Shown: positions 17,067 to 25,546, numbered from the stretch's first letter. The stretch is DNA of 64,000 nt from Flavobacterium sp. SUN046 (GCF_028867965.1 NZ_JAPQNT010000011.1:46006-110005); one strand, 5' to 3'. Numbers and translations are program-made. Notes: generated from the letters alone by a model not told the origin.

Positions 17067-17581
17067 TACAATTGTTTTTGAATTTTACCCATCAAAAGTT
17101 GCTTGATGTTTTCGGCTTCTTCTTTGGCAATTCCGGGAATTTCTAAATCACTTGAATTTCCGCCAGCGGTGAAGATTTCGACTTTGGCCAGACCAAATAT
17201 TCGAGCAATAAAACCTTCATGTAACGCTACGTGTTGCACTCTATTGTAAGGAATTACCATTGTATTGGTAGCAATAACACCACTTCTATAAATAACATCA
17301 TGGTTTCTGAATGCAAATGCTTTTTTCTTGTAACCAATTCGAGTTAAAAAAAGTGAAAACAATAAAACAATTCCGTATGCAATGGCAAAATAAGAACCAT
17401 AATTGGCTACTTCTTCAGTATTGAACCAGAACAATCCTAATGCAATTGCGATAATTAAAAACACAATCGAAAAATTAATTAAGGTTACCAACCAATATTT
17501 AGAATGTAAAGGTGTTAACTGAACTTCTTCATATCTTGGAAGTTGTTTGGTGTCTATTGTTTCGTTGGTGAAATTTTCCAT
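17066..17581 (-). CDS. YdbS-like PH-domain membrane protein
   Basis: This 171-residue protein has two membrane helices (about 31-50 and 62-80) followed by one bPH_2 domain. That domain includes VIPYNRVQHVALHEGFIAR, the pattern expected for YdbS. Start and stop codons overlap by one base with the YdbT-like gene, so the two proteins are probably made together and may form a complex (inference). The pair lies between menB and menA. Confidence 0.85.
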   Translation of the reverse strand: MENFTNETIDTKQLPRYEEVQLTPLHSKYWLVTLINFSIVFLIIAIALGLFWFNTEEVANYGSYFAIAYGIVLLFSLFLTRIGYKKKAFAFRNHDVIYRSGVIATNTMVIPYNRVQHVALHEGFIARIFGLAKVEIFTAGGNSSDLEIPGIAKEEAENIKQLLMGKIQKQL

Positions 17582-17671
17582 GTGAGAATATAAAATTTTA
17601 GATATTAGATTTTAAATATAGTTACGACTTCAGAACTATCTAAACTTTAAAATTTAATGTTTGAAATAAAA

Positions 17672-18511
17672 CTAAGGCAACCATTTCTTTTCAAAATTAG
17701 GTTTTCTTTTTTCTAAAAACGCATCTCTTCCTTCTTTAGCTTCATCGGTCATGTAGGCCAAACGAGTAGCTTCACCAGCAAAAACTTGTTGTCCAACCAT
17801 TCCGTCATCAGTTAAATTCATTGCGAATTTTAGCATTTTGATAGATGTTGGAGATTTTGCTAGTATTTCTTGCGCCCATTCGTAGGCAGTATCTTCCAAT
17901 TCATCGTGCGGAATTACAGCATTTACCATTCCCATTTCGAATGCTTCTTGTGCGGAATAATTTCTTCCTAAAAAGAAAATTTCTCTAGCTTTCTTTTGTC
18001 CGACCATTTTTGCCAAATAAGCCGAACCATATCCGCCATCAAAACTGGTTACATCGGCATCGGTTTGCTTGAAAATTGCATGTTCTTTACTTGCTAGAGT
18101 TAAATCACAAACAACATGTAAACTGTGTCCGCCACCAACTGCCCAACCAGGAACAACACAAATCACCGCTTTTGGCATAAAACGAATCAATCGCTGCACG
18201 TCTAAAATGTTTAATCTGTGGTATCCATCTTCGCCAACATAACCTTGTTGACCTCTAGCTCTTTGATCGCCACCAGAACAAAATGAATACACTCCGTCTT
18301 TAGAACTTGGACCTTCAGCAGAAAGCAACACTACTCCTATTGAAGTATCTTCTTGTGCATCGTGAAACGCCTGTAATAATTCGGCTGTAGTTTTTGGACG
18401 AAACGCATTGCGAACATCTGGACGATTGAATGCAATTCTCGCTACGCCATTGCATTTTTTATAGGTTATATCTTCAAATTCTTTAGCGACTACCCAATTA
18501 ATTTCTGACAT
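17672..18511 (-). CDS. menB: 1,4-Dihydroxy-2-naphthoyl-CoA synthase
   Basis: This 279-residue crotonase-fold enzyme closes the naphthoate ring from o-succinylbenzoyl-CoA. MenB hallmarks are present: FCSGGDQRARG (residues 77-87, oxyanion hole), WAVGGGHSLH, and DVTSFDGGYGSAYLA (from 153), which carries the Ser/Asp/Tyr active-site residues. The C-terminus ends FLEKRKPNFEKKWLP, typical for MenB. It is divergent from the 18572 gene. Confidence 0.95.
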   Translation of the reverse strand: MSEINWVVAKEFEDITYKKCNGVARIAFNRPDVRNAFRPKTTAELLQAFHDAQEDTSIGVVLLSAEGPSSKDGVYSFCSGGDQRARGQQGYVGEDGYHRLNILDVQRLIRFMPKAVICVVPGWAVGGGHSLHVVCDLTLASKEHAIFKQTDADVTSFDGGYGSAYLAKMVGQKKAREIFFLGRNYSAQEAFEMGMVNAVIPHDELEDTAYEWAQEILAKSPTSIKMLKFAMNLTDDGMVGQQVFAGEATRLAYMTDEAKEGRDAFLEKRKPNFEKKWLP

Positions 18512-18571
18512 ATTCTTTTTTTTAAGCGTAAAAATACTATTTTTATGACTTATTTAAAAAGAAAGTTACTT

Positions 18572-19102
18572 ATGAAAAAATCATTTGCCTTACTATTTGT
18601 TTTAATCTTCTCATTTTCAGCATTATCACAAACGAAAGCCACTGCTTTTCCTGACGCTGGATTTATGGCTGCTTTTCCGAGTAAACCTCAAGTTGAGAAA
18701 AATCAAGTCGATACTAAAGCTGGAAAAATTGAAACTACATCCTACAATTGTGAAGGTGAAGATTTTTTGATAGTTCTTTCTGAAAGTGTTTATCCTTCTG
18801 ATTTAGTTAAAAAATTAGACGGTGTCGGAATTCAAGGTATACTTGACGGTGCTAAAAATGGTGCTGTTAAAAATATTGAAGCTCAAATGGGCGGAAAAAT
18901 TACGTTAACAACAGATGAAAACTTCTTGTATGATGGAAAATATGCCGCAACAAAGTTTGGCGGTAAAGTTGAAGAAGTCGACATGGAAACCGTTTGTATC
19001 ATGAAAGAAAATCATTTTTTTATTGTGATGCTTGTTGGAAATACAAAATCGGAAATTGCTACTCAATTTATAAAATCATTCCAATTAATTGAAAAAAAAT
19101 AA
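18572..19102 (+). CDS. Exported protein of unknown function
   Basis: This 176-residue protein has a signal peptide (MKKSFALLFVLIFSFSALSQ). The ATG at 18572 is preferred over the in-frame ATG at 18545 because it places the signal peptide at the N-terminus. The mature part is a small alpha/beta domain with segments AAFPSKPQVEKNQVDTKAG and GRYAATKFGG-like pieces, recalling secreted proteins that follow protease genes in flavobacteria. No catalytic motif is recognised. Its stop overlaps the start of the peptidase gene by one base (TAATG), so the two are translationally coupled. Confidence 0.7.
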   Translation: MKKSFALLFVLIFSFSALSQTKATAFPDAGFMAAFPSKPQVEKNQVDTKAGKIETTSYNCEGEDFLIVLSESVYPSDLVKKLDGVGIQGILDGAKNGAVKNIEAQMGGKITLTTDENFLYDGKYAATKFGGKVEEVDMETVCIMKENHFFIVMLVGNTKSEIATQFIKSFQLIEKK

Positions 19103-20211
19103 TGAAACAACTACTTTTCTCCATCGGATTACTTTCTGTTACTATTGGGAGTTATGCTCAAGCCTACGAATTTCAAACCGTTAAAGACATTGAAGCCAAT
19201 CCTGTAATTTCGCAAGACGTGACTGGAACTTGCTGGAGTTTTTCGACAACTTCGTTCTTAGAAGCTGAAATTATTCGATTAACTGGTAAACATATCGATT
19301 TATCTGAAATGTATAATGTTCGAAATACCTATCCAAAAAAAGCATGGAATTATGTAATGCGTCAAGGCAAAGCACAATTTGGCGAAGGCGGTTTGGCTCA
19401 CGATGTCATCAATAATGCCAGAGATTTTGGTGTTGTTCCACAAAGTGTTTACAGCGGAAAATTAGCAACCGATGAAAAATACAATCATGCCGAAATGACT
19501 GCCGTTTTAGAAGCTATGCTAAAAACCTATGTTGAAAATCCAGGAAGAAAATTATCACCACAATGGAAAGAGGCCATTAATGCCGTTTTGGATGTGTATA
19601 TGGGTAAAAACGTAACCGAATTTACGTATGAAGGCAAAAAATACACACCAAAATCATTTATGGAAACAACAAAATTGAATCCGAGTGATTATGTGACTAT
19701 TTCTTCTTTTACAAACGAACCTTTGTACAAACCATTTTTATTAGACATTCCAGATAATTTTTCAAATGGTACGTTTTATAATTTACCTTTGGATGAATAC
19801 GTTCAAAATATTGATAATGCTATTGATAACGGATATACGGTTGCTCTAGATTGTGATGTTTCTGAACAAACATTTTCTGGAAAAAATGGTGTTGCTGTGG
19901 TTGCCGAAAATGATACGGATGCTAAAGTCATTACAACCGAAATTAAACCTGAGAAAAATATTACTCCAGAATACCGTCAAGCGGAATTTGAAAACTTTGA
20001 TACACAAGACGATCATTTAATGCACATTGTTGGAAAAGTAAAAGATCAAACAGGAAAAATGTATTATAAAGTCAAAAATTCTTGGGGTTCAAAATCAGGA
20101 AAAGATGGTTTTGTTTACATGAGTATTTCGTACTTGAAATTGAAAAGTATTTCTGTACTTTTGCACAAAGATGGTTTGACAAAAACTACAAAATCTAAAT
20201 TGGGATTATAA
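19102..20211 (+). CDS. Papain-like cysteine peptidase, bleomycin hydrolase/PepC type
   Basis: This 369-residue C1-family peptidase has a signal peptide (ending SYAQ near residue 20), so it is exported, unlike the cytoplasmic PepC enzymes. The catalytic set is complete: TGTCWSFSTT with C44, LMHIVGK with H308, and KNSWGS with N326. An aminopeptidase-like specificity is typical of this branch. It is coupled to the upstream small secreted protein, which might be an inhibitor or chaperone (inference, untested). Confidence 0.9.
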   Translation: MKQLLFSIGLLSVTIGSYAQAYEFQTVKDIEANPVISQDVTGTCWSFSTTSFLEAEIIRLTGKHIDLSEMYNVRNTYPKKAWNYVMRQGKAQFGEGGLAHDVINNARDFGVVPQSVYSGKLATDEKYNHAEMTAVLEAMLKTYVENPGRKLSPQWKEAINAVLDVYMGKNVTEFTYEGKKYTPKSFMETTKLNPSDYVTISSFTNEPLYKPFLLDIPDNFSNGTFYNLPLDEYVQNIDNAIDNGYTVALDCDVSEQTFSGKNGVAVVAENDTDAKVITTEIKPEKNITPEYRQAEFENFDTQDDHLMHIVGKVKDQTGKMYYKVKNSWGSKSGKDGFVYMSISYLKLKSISVLLHKDGLTKTTKSKLGL

Positions 20212-20232
20212 AATAACGTTTACTATTTTTTT

Positions 20233-20463
20233 ATGAACACATTGAAAGTCCAAAACGACATTATTCGAAAAGTATTAGATTTAAAAGATGAAAAACTTTT
20301 AGATTACATTGACAATTTATTGAATACTAACGATGAAAAAAATTATATACTTTCTAACGAAGAACAATCTTTATTAGCAGAAAGTAAAGCTGATTACGAG
20401 AAAGGAAATATTGTTTCTAATGATGAAGTTTTTTCAAAAATAGATAAATGGTTAGAAAAATAA
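20233..20463 (+). CDS. Antitoxin of a type II toxin-antitoxin pair
   Basis: This 76-residue acidic protein overlaps the RelE/ParE-like toxin gene by 16 bp. It begins with a helical stretch, IIRKVLDLKDEKLLDYIDNLL, and ends with ISKIDKWLE-type sequence (VFSKIDKWLEK), a form common among Bacteroidota antitoxins of this kind. The N-terminal part may bind DNA and the acidic C-terminal part the toxin. Assignment rests mainly on the gene pair. Confidence 0.75.
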   Translation: MNTLKVQNDIIRKVLDLKDEKLLDYIDNLLNTNDEKNYILSNEEQSLLAESKADYEKGNIVSNDEVFSKIDKWLEK

Positions 20464-20741
20464 TTTGGACAAAAAAAGCTGAATTAATTTTTCAGGAAAT
20501 CCTTGAGTTTTATTTTAAAAGAAATGGAAATAAAATTTACAGTGCTACTATTAAATCAGATATAGATAAAGCACTTTCATTAATTTCTAAGCATCCTTAT
20601 ATTGGAATGAAAGTAGAAAATAAAACTACTCGAATACTTATAAATGGAAATTATAAGATTTTTTATGAAATAGAATCCGATAAAATAATCATAATGTTAA
20701 TTTGGGACTCCAGACAAAATAGTAACAATTTAAAGATATAA
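20448..20741 (+). CDS. RelE/ParE-superfamily toxin
   Basis: This 97-residue basic protein matches the RelE/ParE fold. It has an N-terminal strand KIIWTKKAELIFQEILEFY, the core SLISKHPYIGMKV, and C-terminal strands with TRILINGNYKIFYEI and IIMLIWDSRQN. Known relatives cleave ribosome-bound mRNA (RelE) or poison gyrase (ParE); the terminal WDSRQ motif is typical of ParE-like members in this phylum. The start overlaps the antitoxin gene by 16 bp. Confidence 0.85.
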   Translation: MVRKIIWTKKAELIFQEILEFYFKRNGNKIYSATIKSDIDKALSLISKHPYIGMKVENKTTRILINGNYKIFYEIESDKIIIMLIWDSRQNSNNLKI

Positions 20742-20751
20742 AAAAACTAAA

Positions 20752-21177
20752 ATGAAACGATTTCTATCCACCAAAAACACGTTTACCATTGTTATACTTT
20801 GGAGTCTTGTATTGTTTTTTATTGTGATGTTGGTAGTAAACCTCACTATAGGAAATATTCCATTGGTTCCTACGATTATCATATCGTTGGTAACAGGTTT
20901 TGTGCTTTGGGTTTTGCTTGATACTAGATATGTTATCAAAAATAATTTTTTATTGTACCGTTCTGGACCAATTCGTGGTAGAGTTGATATAACTAAAATC
21001 AAATCTATCAAACGTTTTTCAGGATTGAATGTTCCAGTAATGTTGAAACCAGCACTTGATACTAAAGGTTTTATTGTGACTTACAATCAATTTGATGATT
21101 TATTTATTTCTCCAAAAATGAGTGATGTTTTTATTGAGGAAATTAAAAAGATTAATCCGCAGATTGAAGTGATTTAG
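20752..21177 (+). CDS. Small membrane protein with bPH domain
   Basis: This 141-residue protein has two N-terminal membrane helices (about 13-33 and 38-56) and a C-terminal PH-like domain (RYVIKNNFLLYRSGPI, VDITKIKSIKRFSG, GFIVTYNQFDDLFIS) of the bPH_4 kind. Its function is unknown. It starts 10 bp after the toxin gene, but probably is not part of that module. A third PH protein in the neighbourhood of the YdbS/YdbT pair is notable. Confidence 0.75.
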   Translation: MKRFLSTKNTFTIVILWSLVLFFIVMLVVNLTIGNIPLVPTIIISLVTGFVLWVLLDTRYVIKNNFLLYRSGPIRGRVDITKIKSIKRFSGLNVPVMLKPALDTKGFIVTYNQFDDLFISPKMSDVFIEEIKKINPQIEVI

Positions 21178-21326
21178 TGGTCAGTAGCCAGTTTTAAGTT
21201 AGCAGTTTTCTAAAAAATTACTATTTTCTTGAAAAAACAAACTACTATTTATTTAATATCTTTCATAAAACATAAATCTCATAACCTAAAATCTTAGAGC
21301 CTTAATTCTTAGAGCCTCAAAAAAAA

Positions 21327-22205
21327 TTATCCCCATTTCACAGAAGTCATATTCAATGAACCTCCAACCAATTTATCATTAAAGAAACTAACTTCATCTT
21401 TGGTGTCTTGCAAAGCCATTGCATATAGTAACGGATAATAATGATCTGGTGTTGGAATAGCTAGTTTTGCAGCTTTGTTTAGTTTTTCATAATCTATCAA
21501 CGATTTGAAATCATTATTTCCTATTTTTTCTTTGAAAATCGAATTCATTTCAATTGCCCAATCAAAACCATATTCGGGTTCATTTAGTTTATCCCAAGCT
21601 ACCATTCTAAGATTGTGAACCATGTTTCCGCTTCCAATTATCAAAACTCCTTTTTTACGAAGTGAAGCCAATTGTTTTGCCAAATCATAATGGTATTGTG
21701 GCGGTTTGTTGTAATCAATACTCAATTGCAACACTGGAATATCTGCGTTTGGATACATATGCCGCACAACTGTCCAAGTGCCGTGATCCAAACCCCAATC
21801 ATGATCTAAACCAACATTTGTTGAGGTAATTAAATCGGATGTAAACTTTGCCAATTCTGGATTTCCTTTGGCTGGGTATTCAACATCAAACAAAGCTTGT
21901 GGAAAACCTCCAAAATCGTGAATCGTTTTCGGATTATCCATTGCCGTTATGTGCGTTCCATTTGTCAACCAATGCGCTGAAATCACTAGAACAGCTTTTG
22001 GTTTTGGAATTTCTTTTCCGAATTTTGCCCAAGTTCTCGAAAACTCATTGTCTTCAATTCCGTTCATTGGCGAACCGTGTCCAATAAAAAGTACTGGAAG
22101 TTTTTCATCTTGTTCCGTTAATTCTTTAGTCCAATTGTAAAATGGTTGTAGTGATGCCATTGCGGTTGCTCCTATTATTGTTTTTATGAATTCAATTCGT
22201 TTCAA
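21327..22205 (-). CDS. ygiD: Extradiol dioxygenase, 4,5-DOPA dioxygenase family (YgiD-like)
   Basis: This 292-residue class III extradiol ring-cleavage dioxygenase of the LigB/DODA family has the iron-ligand and active-site segments LFIGHGSPMN, VISAHWLTNGTH, GLDHGTWTVVRHMYP and IGSGNMVHNLR. Relatives open catechol rings such as DOPA with a non-haem iron(II). The N-terminus (about residues 1-20) looks like a signal or lipid-type leader, so periplasmic location is possible. The start codon appears to be TTG at 22205; an in-frame ATG lies about 15 codons later. A perfect palindrome lies just upstream. Confidence 0.85.
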   Translation of the reverse strand: MKRIEFIKTIIGATAMASLQPFYNWTKELTEQDEKLPVLFIGHGSPMNGIEDNEFSRTWAKFGKEIPKPKAVLVISAHWLTNGTHITAMDNPKTIHDFGGFPQALFDVEYPAKGNPELAKFTSDLITSTNVGLDHDWGLDHGTWTVVRHMYPNADIPVLQLSIDYNKPPQYHYDLAKQLASLRKKGVLIIGSGNMVHNLRMVAWDKLNEPEYGFDWAIEMNSIFKEKIGNNDFKSLIDYEKLNKAAKLAIPTPDHYYPLLYAMALQDTKDEVSFFNDKLVGGSLNMTSVKWG

Positions 22206-22214
22206 TTTACTAAC

Positions 22215-22230
22215 ATTTGTATATACAAAT
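22215..22230. promoter_or_regulatory. 16-bp palindrome overlapping the ygiD -7 element
   Basis: ATTTGTATATACAAAT is a perfect 16-bp palindrome, 10 bp upstream of the dioxygenase start. The minus-strand TATATTTG (22226-22233) fits TAnnTTTG and overlaps it. A dimeric regulator could block this promoter (inference). Confidence 0.5.
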
Positions 22231-22282
22231 ATATAAATTTAATGGAACAAAAGTTAAGTTAAAGGAAAACATTAACATTAAA

Positions 22283-22329
22283 AAACCGCAAATTCGCAAA
22301 TTAAAAAATCAATTTGCGAATTTGCGGTT
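22283..22329 (-). terminator. Strong hairpin terminator after cvfB
   Basis: Perfect 19-bp arms (22283-22301 and 22311-22329; core CCGCAAATTCGC) surround a 9-nt A-rich loop. On the minus strand the stem is followed by six T residues. It separates cvfB from ygiD. Confidence 0.8.
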
Positions 22330-22350
22330 GATAATATAAATTTATAAAAC

Positions 22351-23190
22351 TTATTGTACTAAATAAATCCCATCGTCTTTAATTTCAATCAACTTCTCTT
22401 TATACAAAAGTCCGATTGCTTTTTTGAAGGTTTTCTTACTCATTTTTAAAACCGTTTTTATGTCTTCTGGATTTGAATTGTCGTTCAATCTTAAAAAACC
22501 ACGGCTTGCACGAAGTTCGTTTAATATAATTTCTGAATTAGGTTCGATGCTTTCAAAACCTTGTTTGTTTAAAGCAACATCTATTTTTCCGTCAGGACGA
22601 ACCAATTTTATATAACCGCGCATTTTGTCTCCAGTTCTGATAGAATCATCATAAACTTCATCTTTATAAACCAAACCTTTATGCTTTTGGTTGATGATAA
22701 CATTGATTCCGATTTCGGTAATGTGTGAAATAATCAAGTCTACTTCTTCTCCTTTTTCAACTGTAATGTTTTCGTTATCCAAAAACTGATTGGTTTTACT
22801 AGAAGCCACTAACCTATTCGTTTTTTCATCCATATAAAGGTAAACCAAATAGCGTTTTCCTTTTTCCATCGGACGCGCTTGCTCTTTGAACGGAACTAGA
22901 ATATCTTTTTCCATTCCCCAATCCATAAAAGCACCAATATTATTAATGTAATTAACACGCAAAAGTGCAAATTCATTCAAGAAAATATACGGAACTAATG
23001 TTGTGGCAACTGGACGCTCTTCATGATCTAAATAAACGAAAACCGTAATTTCCTCACCTATTTCAAATACTTTTGGAACATATTTGTTGGGTAACAAAAC
23101 ATCGTCTGCTTCGTTTCCGTTTCCTAAAAATAATCCCACTTTGGTGTCTCGTAAAATGGTAAGTGTATTGTGTTGACCTATGTTAAGCAT
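22351..23190 (-). CDS. cvfB: CvfB/YitL-like S1 RNA-binding protein
   Basis: This 279-residue protein has three consecutive S1-like OB folds and a C-terminal winged helix (SKKTFKKAIGLLYKEKLIEI), the architecture of CvfB from Gram-positive bacteria. Family motifs include VGLFLGNG, the NNIGAFMDWGMEKDILVPF S1 core and EIGINVIINQKHKGLVY. It binds RNA and affects virulence or growth in Staphylococcus; its role here is unknown. The ATG at 23190 is chosen because a -7 promoter element at 23206-23213 covers the upstream TTG. Confidence 0.88.
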   Translation of the reverse strand: MLNIGQHNTLTILRDTKVGLFLGNGNEADDVLLPNKYVPKVFEIGEEITVFVYLDHEERPVATTLVPYIFLNEFALLRVNYINNIGAFMDWGMEKDILVPFKEQARPMEKGKRYLVYLYMDEKTNRLVASSKTNQFLDNENITVEKGEEVDLIISHITEIGINVIINQKHKGLVYKDEVYDDSIRTGDKMRGYIKLVRPDGKIDVALNKQGFESIEPNSEIILNELRASRGFLRLNDNSNPEDIKTVLKMSKKTFKKAIGLLYKEKLIEIKDDGIYLVQ

Positions 23191-23205
23191 TTTCTTGAAT
23201 TTGTG

Positions 23206-23213
23206 CAAAGGTA
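23206..23213 (-). promoter_or_regulatory. Candidate -7 element of cvfB
   Basis: The minus strand reads TACCTTTG, a perfect TAnnTTTG, 15 bp before the ATG at 23190. It implies a short leader and excludes the upstream TTG (23208) as start. Confidence 0.6.
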
Positions 23214-23235
23214 CGAAATCAATTATGAATGCACT

Positions 23236-23311
23236 TTGTCATTTCGACCTTTTGGGAGAAATCTCATAACACAAATTAGATAATGTGATTTCTCCGTTGT
23301 CGAAATGACAA
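23236..23311. repeat. Palindromic repeat (GTCATTTCGA family)
   Basis: TTGTCATTTCGAC (23236-23248) and GTCGAAATGACAA (23299-23311) are perfect inverted arms. The inner words GGGAGAAATCTC and GTGATTTCTCC also pair approximately. It sits in the divergent gap between cvfB and the SET gene. Confidence 0.8.
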
Positions 23312-23361
23312 ACTCTAGTAAATAAAAATTCCTAAAAAAGAGTATATTTGAATAAAAAAAG

Positions 23362-23784
23362 ATGGATAGCAATACCATTGATACAGAAGAATCGGATTAT
23401 TTGTACATCCAAACATCGCAACTTCTAAATTCGGGAAATGGCTTATTCACTGCAATAGAAATTTACAAAGAGGAAATAATTTCGATTTTTAAAGGTGAAG
23501 TTTTATCAGACGAAGAAACAGAAATTAGAGCTAAATCAGGAAATGATGCCTATTTTATGAACTTATTAAATGGTGAGATTTTGGATTGCAAAAACACCGA
23601 TTGCTTTGCAAAATATGCCAATGATGCTAGTGGTTTTTCAAAATCTGATTTTAAAAATAATGCCAAAATAACTTTAGATGATGATAATAATGTTTGCCTA
23701 ATTGCGCTTAGAAAAATAAAAACTGGTGAGGAGATTTTTTGTGATTATGGTAAAAGGTATTGGAAGAAGCACAAACTTAAATAA
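23362..23784 (+). CDS. SET-domain protein
   Basis: This 140-residue protein is a stand-alone SET domain. The visible motifs are NSGNGLFTAIEIYKEEI near the start (N-SET glycine loop), DCFAKYANDASG for the usual R/NHxxxxN knot, and GEEIFCDYGKRYW, which carries the catalytic-type tyrosine. SET enzymes methylate lysines with S-adenosylmethionine; bacterial single-domain forms act on unknown proteins. No signal peptide is seen. Confidence 0.85.
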   Translation: MDSNTIDTEESDYLYIQTSQLLNSGNGLFTAIEIYKEEIISIFKGEVLSDEETEIRAKSGNDAYFMNLLNGEILDCKNTDCFAKYANDASGFSKSDFKNNAKITLDDDNNVCLIALRKIKTGEEIFCDYGKRYWKKHKLK

Positions 23785-23785
23785 T

Positions 23786-23834
23786 CTTAATTGCCTTATA
23801 TGGTTATAATTTGCAACCATATAAGGCAATTAAG
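23786..23834. terminator. Bidirectional hairpin between SET gene and menD
   Basis: Perfect 20-bp arms (23786-23805 and 23815-23834; core TTGCCTTATATGG) enclose a 9-nt loop between convergent genes. There is no long T-run, so termination is inferred from position and stem strength. Confidence 0.65.
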
Positions 23835-23846
23835 GTCATGGAAGAA

Positions 23847-25505
23847 TTAAACCAATTCCTTAAAATACTGCAACAAAACTTTATCGTTCTCTAAAGTCGG
23901 AGTAAAAACTTCTAATAAAACTGGCTTTTCATTTTGTGGGAACATTGCTTCTAAACCTTTTTCTAAAGAGGCTTCATTACTTGCAATATGGTATTCAAAT
24001 CCGTACATTTTTGCCAAATGCTCGGCTGTTAAGCAATGCGATGTTTCGAAAAACGTATTGAAAACTGGCGTTTCATCATGTCCAGGAAGGATTCTGAAAA
24101 TTCCGCCACCGCCATTATTTATCAAAATAATTTTGAAATTTTTCGGAATGTAATTGTTCCAAAGTGCATTGCTGTCGTATAGAAATCCGATGTCGCCTGC
24201 AATGAAAACGTTTGGTTTTTTACTTCCAACTGCGGCTCCAATTGCGGTTGATGTGCTTCCGTCAATGCCACTTGTGCCGCGATTGCTGAATACTTCAATG
24301 GTCGGATCAATATCAAATAATTGGGCGTAGCGAATTGGCGAACTGTTACTAATTTGCAATTGCGAATGCTTTGGCAGAGCTGGAATTACTTTTTCAAACA
24401 CTTTAAAATCGGTAAACGGAATTTTGGCTAAATAGTCTAAACTTCGTTTTTGTCTCAATGTTTTGATGTTTTGAGCGTGTTGATTGTAATTACTTTCAAC
24501 GTTTTCTGTTAATGCAAAAAAAGATTGAAAAAACAAATTTGGTTTAACCTCAAAATGCTTCGTCAAACAACCAAAAGTATCGTAAGCTCTCAATTCGTCA
24601 ATGTGCCAATGTTGCTTTGGTTGGTATTTTCTTAAAAATGCTTTTATGCGTTTAGAGACAATCATTCCGCCAAAAGTCACTAAAATTTCAGGTTGAAAAT
24701 CTAGAAAATCATCGTGCGTGAACGGAGTAATTATTGAATCAATTGTATTTATAAACTTTGGATGGTGCAAATTAGAAGTCGTTTCAATCATCACCACAAC
24801 CGAAGAATCGTTGGCTAATTTATCGAGAAACTTTTGTTCGACTGCATTGGGTTCGTTTACGCCTACTAAAACTAATTTCTTTTTGGATGAATTCCAAACA
24901 GTTGCAAATTCGGTTAATGGTTCGTCAACAATAAATTCTTTAAAAGTTGCCGAAATTATTTTGGGTTCTACAATTAAATCCGATACGGTTTCATACAAAG
25001 GTTCTTCAAATGGTGCGTTGATATGCACTGGACCTTTTTGGGCGGAAGCCGTATTTATAGCTTCGTTTATTAAAAAATCATTTTCATCAGAAGCGTCTTC
25101 TAGCAAATTAGCATTAAAAAGTGAATGATTGGCAAATACATTTTCTTGACGAATGGTTTGTCCGTCACCAATATCGATTTTGCTTTGTGGTCTATCGGCA
25201 GAAATCACGATAAACGGAATTTCACTGTAAAACGCTTCGGCAAATGCTGGATAATAATTCAATAATGCCGAACCAGAAGTACAAACCACTGCTACTGGTT
25301 TCTTGATTTGTTGTGCAATTCCGAGTGCGAAAAATGCTGCAGAACGCTCATCGGCAACACTGTAACAGGTAAAATCAGGATGACTTGCAAAACCAATTGT
25401 TAATGGTGCGTTACGTGAACCTGGAGAAATTACTATATTTTGGATTCCTTTAAGACGACAAATTTCAATAATTGATTGTGCTAAAGGTATTTTTGGGTAT
25501 GTCAT
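23847..25505 (-). CDS. menD: 2-Succinyl-5-enolpyruvyl-6-hydroxy-3-cyclohexene-1-carboxylate synthase
   Basis: This 552-residue thiamine-diphosphate enzyme catalyses the first committed step of menaquinone synthesis, from isochorismate and 2-oxoglutarate. Motifs are ISPGSRNAPL at the N-terminus, CTSGSALLNYYPAFAEA, RPQSKIDIGDGQTIRQ, and the ThDP-binding GDIGFLYDSNALWN...INNGGGGIF segment. The ATG at 25505 (MTYPKIPLAQ) is preferred. An upstream in-frame ATG at 25547 only translates a dispersed repeat (GCCACAAAGGCGC...). Confidence 0.93.
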   Translation of the reverse strand: MTYPKIPLAQSIIEICRLKGIQNIVISPGSRNAPLTIGFASHPDFTCYSVADERSAAFFALGIAQQIKKPVAVVCTSGSALLNYYPAFAEAFYSEIPFIVISADRPQSKIDIGDGQTIRQENVFANHSLFNANLLEDASDENDFLINEAINTASAQKGPVHINAPFEEPLYETVSDLIVEPKIISATFKEFIVDEPLTEFATVWNSSKKKLVLVGVNEPNAVEQKFLDKLANDSSVVVMIETTSNLHHPKFINTIDSIITPFTHDDFLDFQPEILVTFGGMIVSKRIKAFLRKYQPKQHWHIDELRAYDTFGCLTKHFEVKPNLFFQSFFALTENVESNYNQHAQNIKTLRQKRSLDYLAKIPFTDFKVFEKVIPALPKHSQLQISNSSPIRYAQLFDIDPTIEVFSNRGTSGIDGSTSTAIGAAVGSKKPNVFIAGDIGFLYDSNALWNNYIPKNFKIILINNGGGGIFRILPGHDETPVFNTFFETSHCLTAEHLAKMYGFEYHIASNEASLEKGLEAMFPQNEKPVLLEVFTPTLENDKVLLQYFKELV

Positions 25506-25506
25506 T

Positions 25507-25546
25507 TTATTGTTTTTTGCCACAAAGGCGCTAAGACACAAAGGCA
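25507..25546. repeat. TTTGTGGC-type dispersed repeat before menD
   Basis: The region reads GCCACAAAGGCGCTAAGACA followed by CAAAGGCA. Its reverse complement closely matches the repeat at 44899-44930 upstream of another gene, also directly before a start codon. Confidence 0.6.

Noticed and set aside
20233..20741. Toxin-antitoxin pair as part of a larger defence island
   Set aside because: The neighbours are housekeeping or membrane genes. Nothing resembling restriction, CBASS, retron or other defence genes lies nearby, apart from the partial restriction gene 20 kb away.
24718..25128. Antisense frame within menD
   Set aside because: It is entirely inside a well-conserved coding sequence on the other strand and shows no recognisable protein motif.
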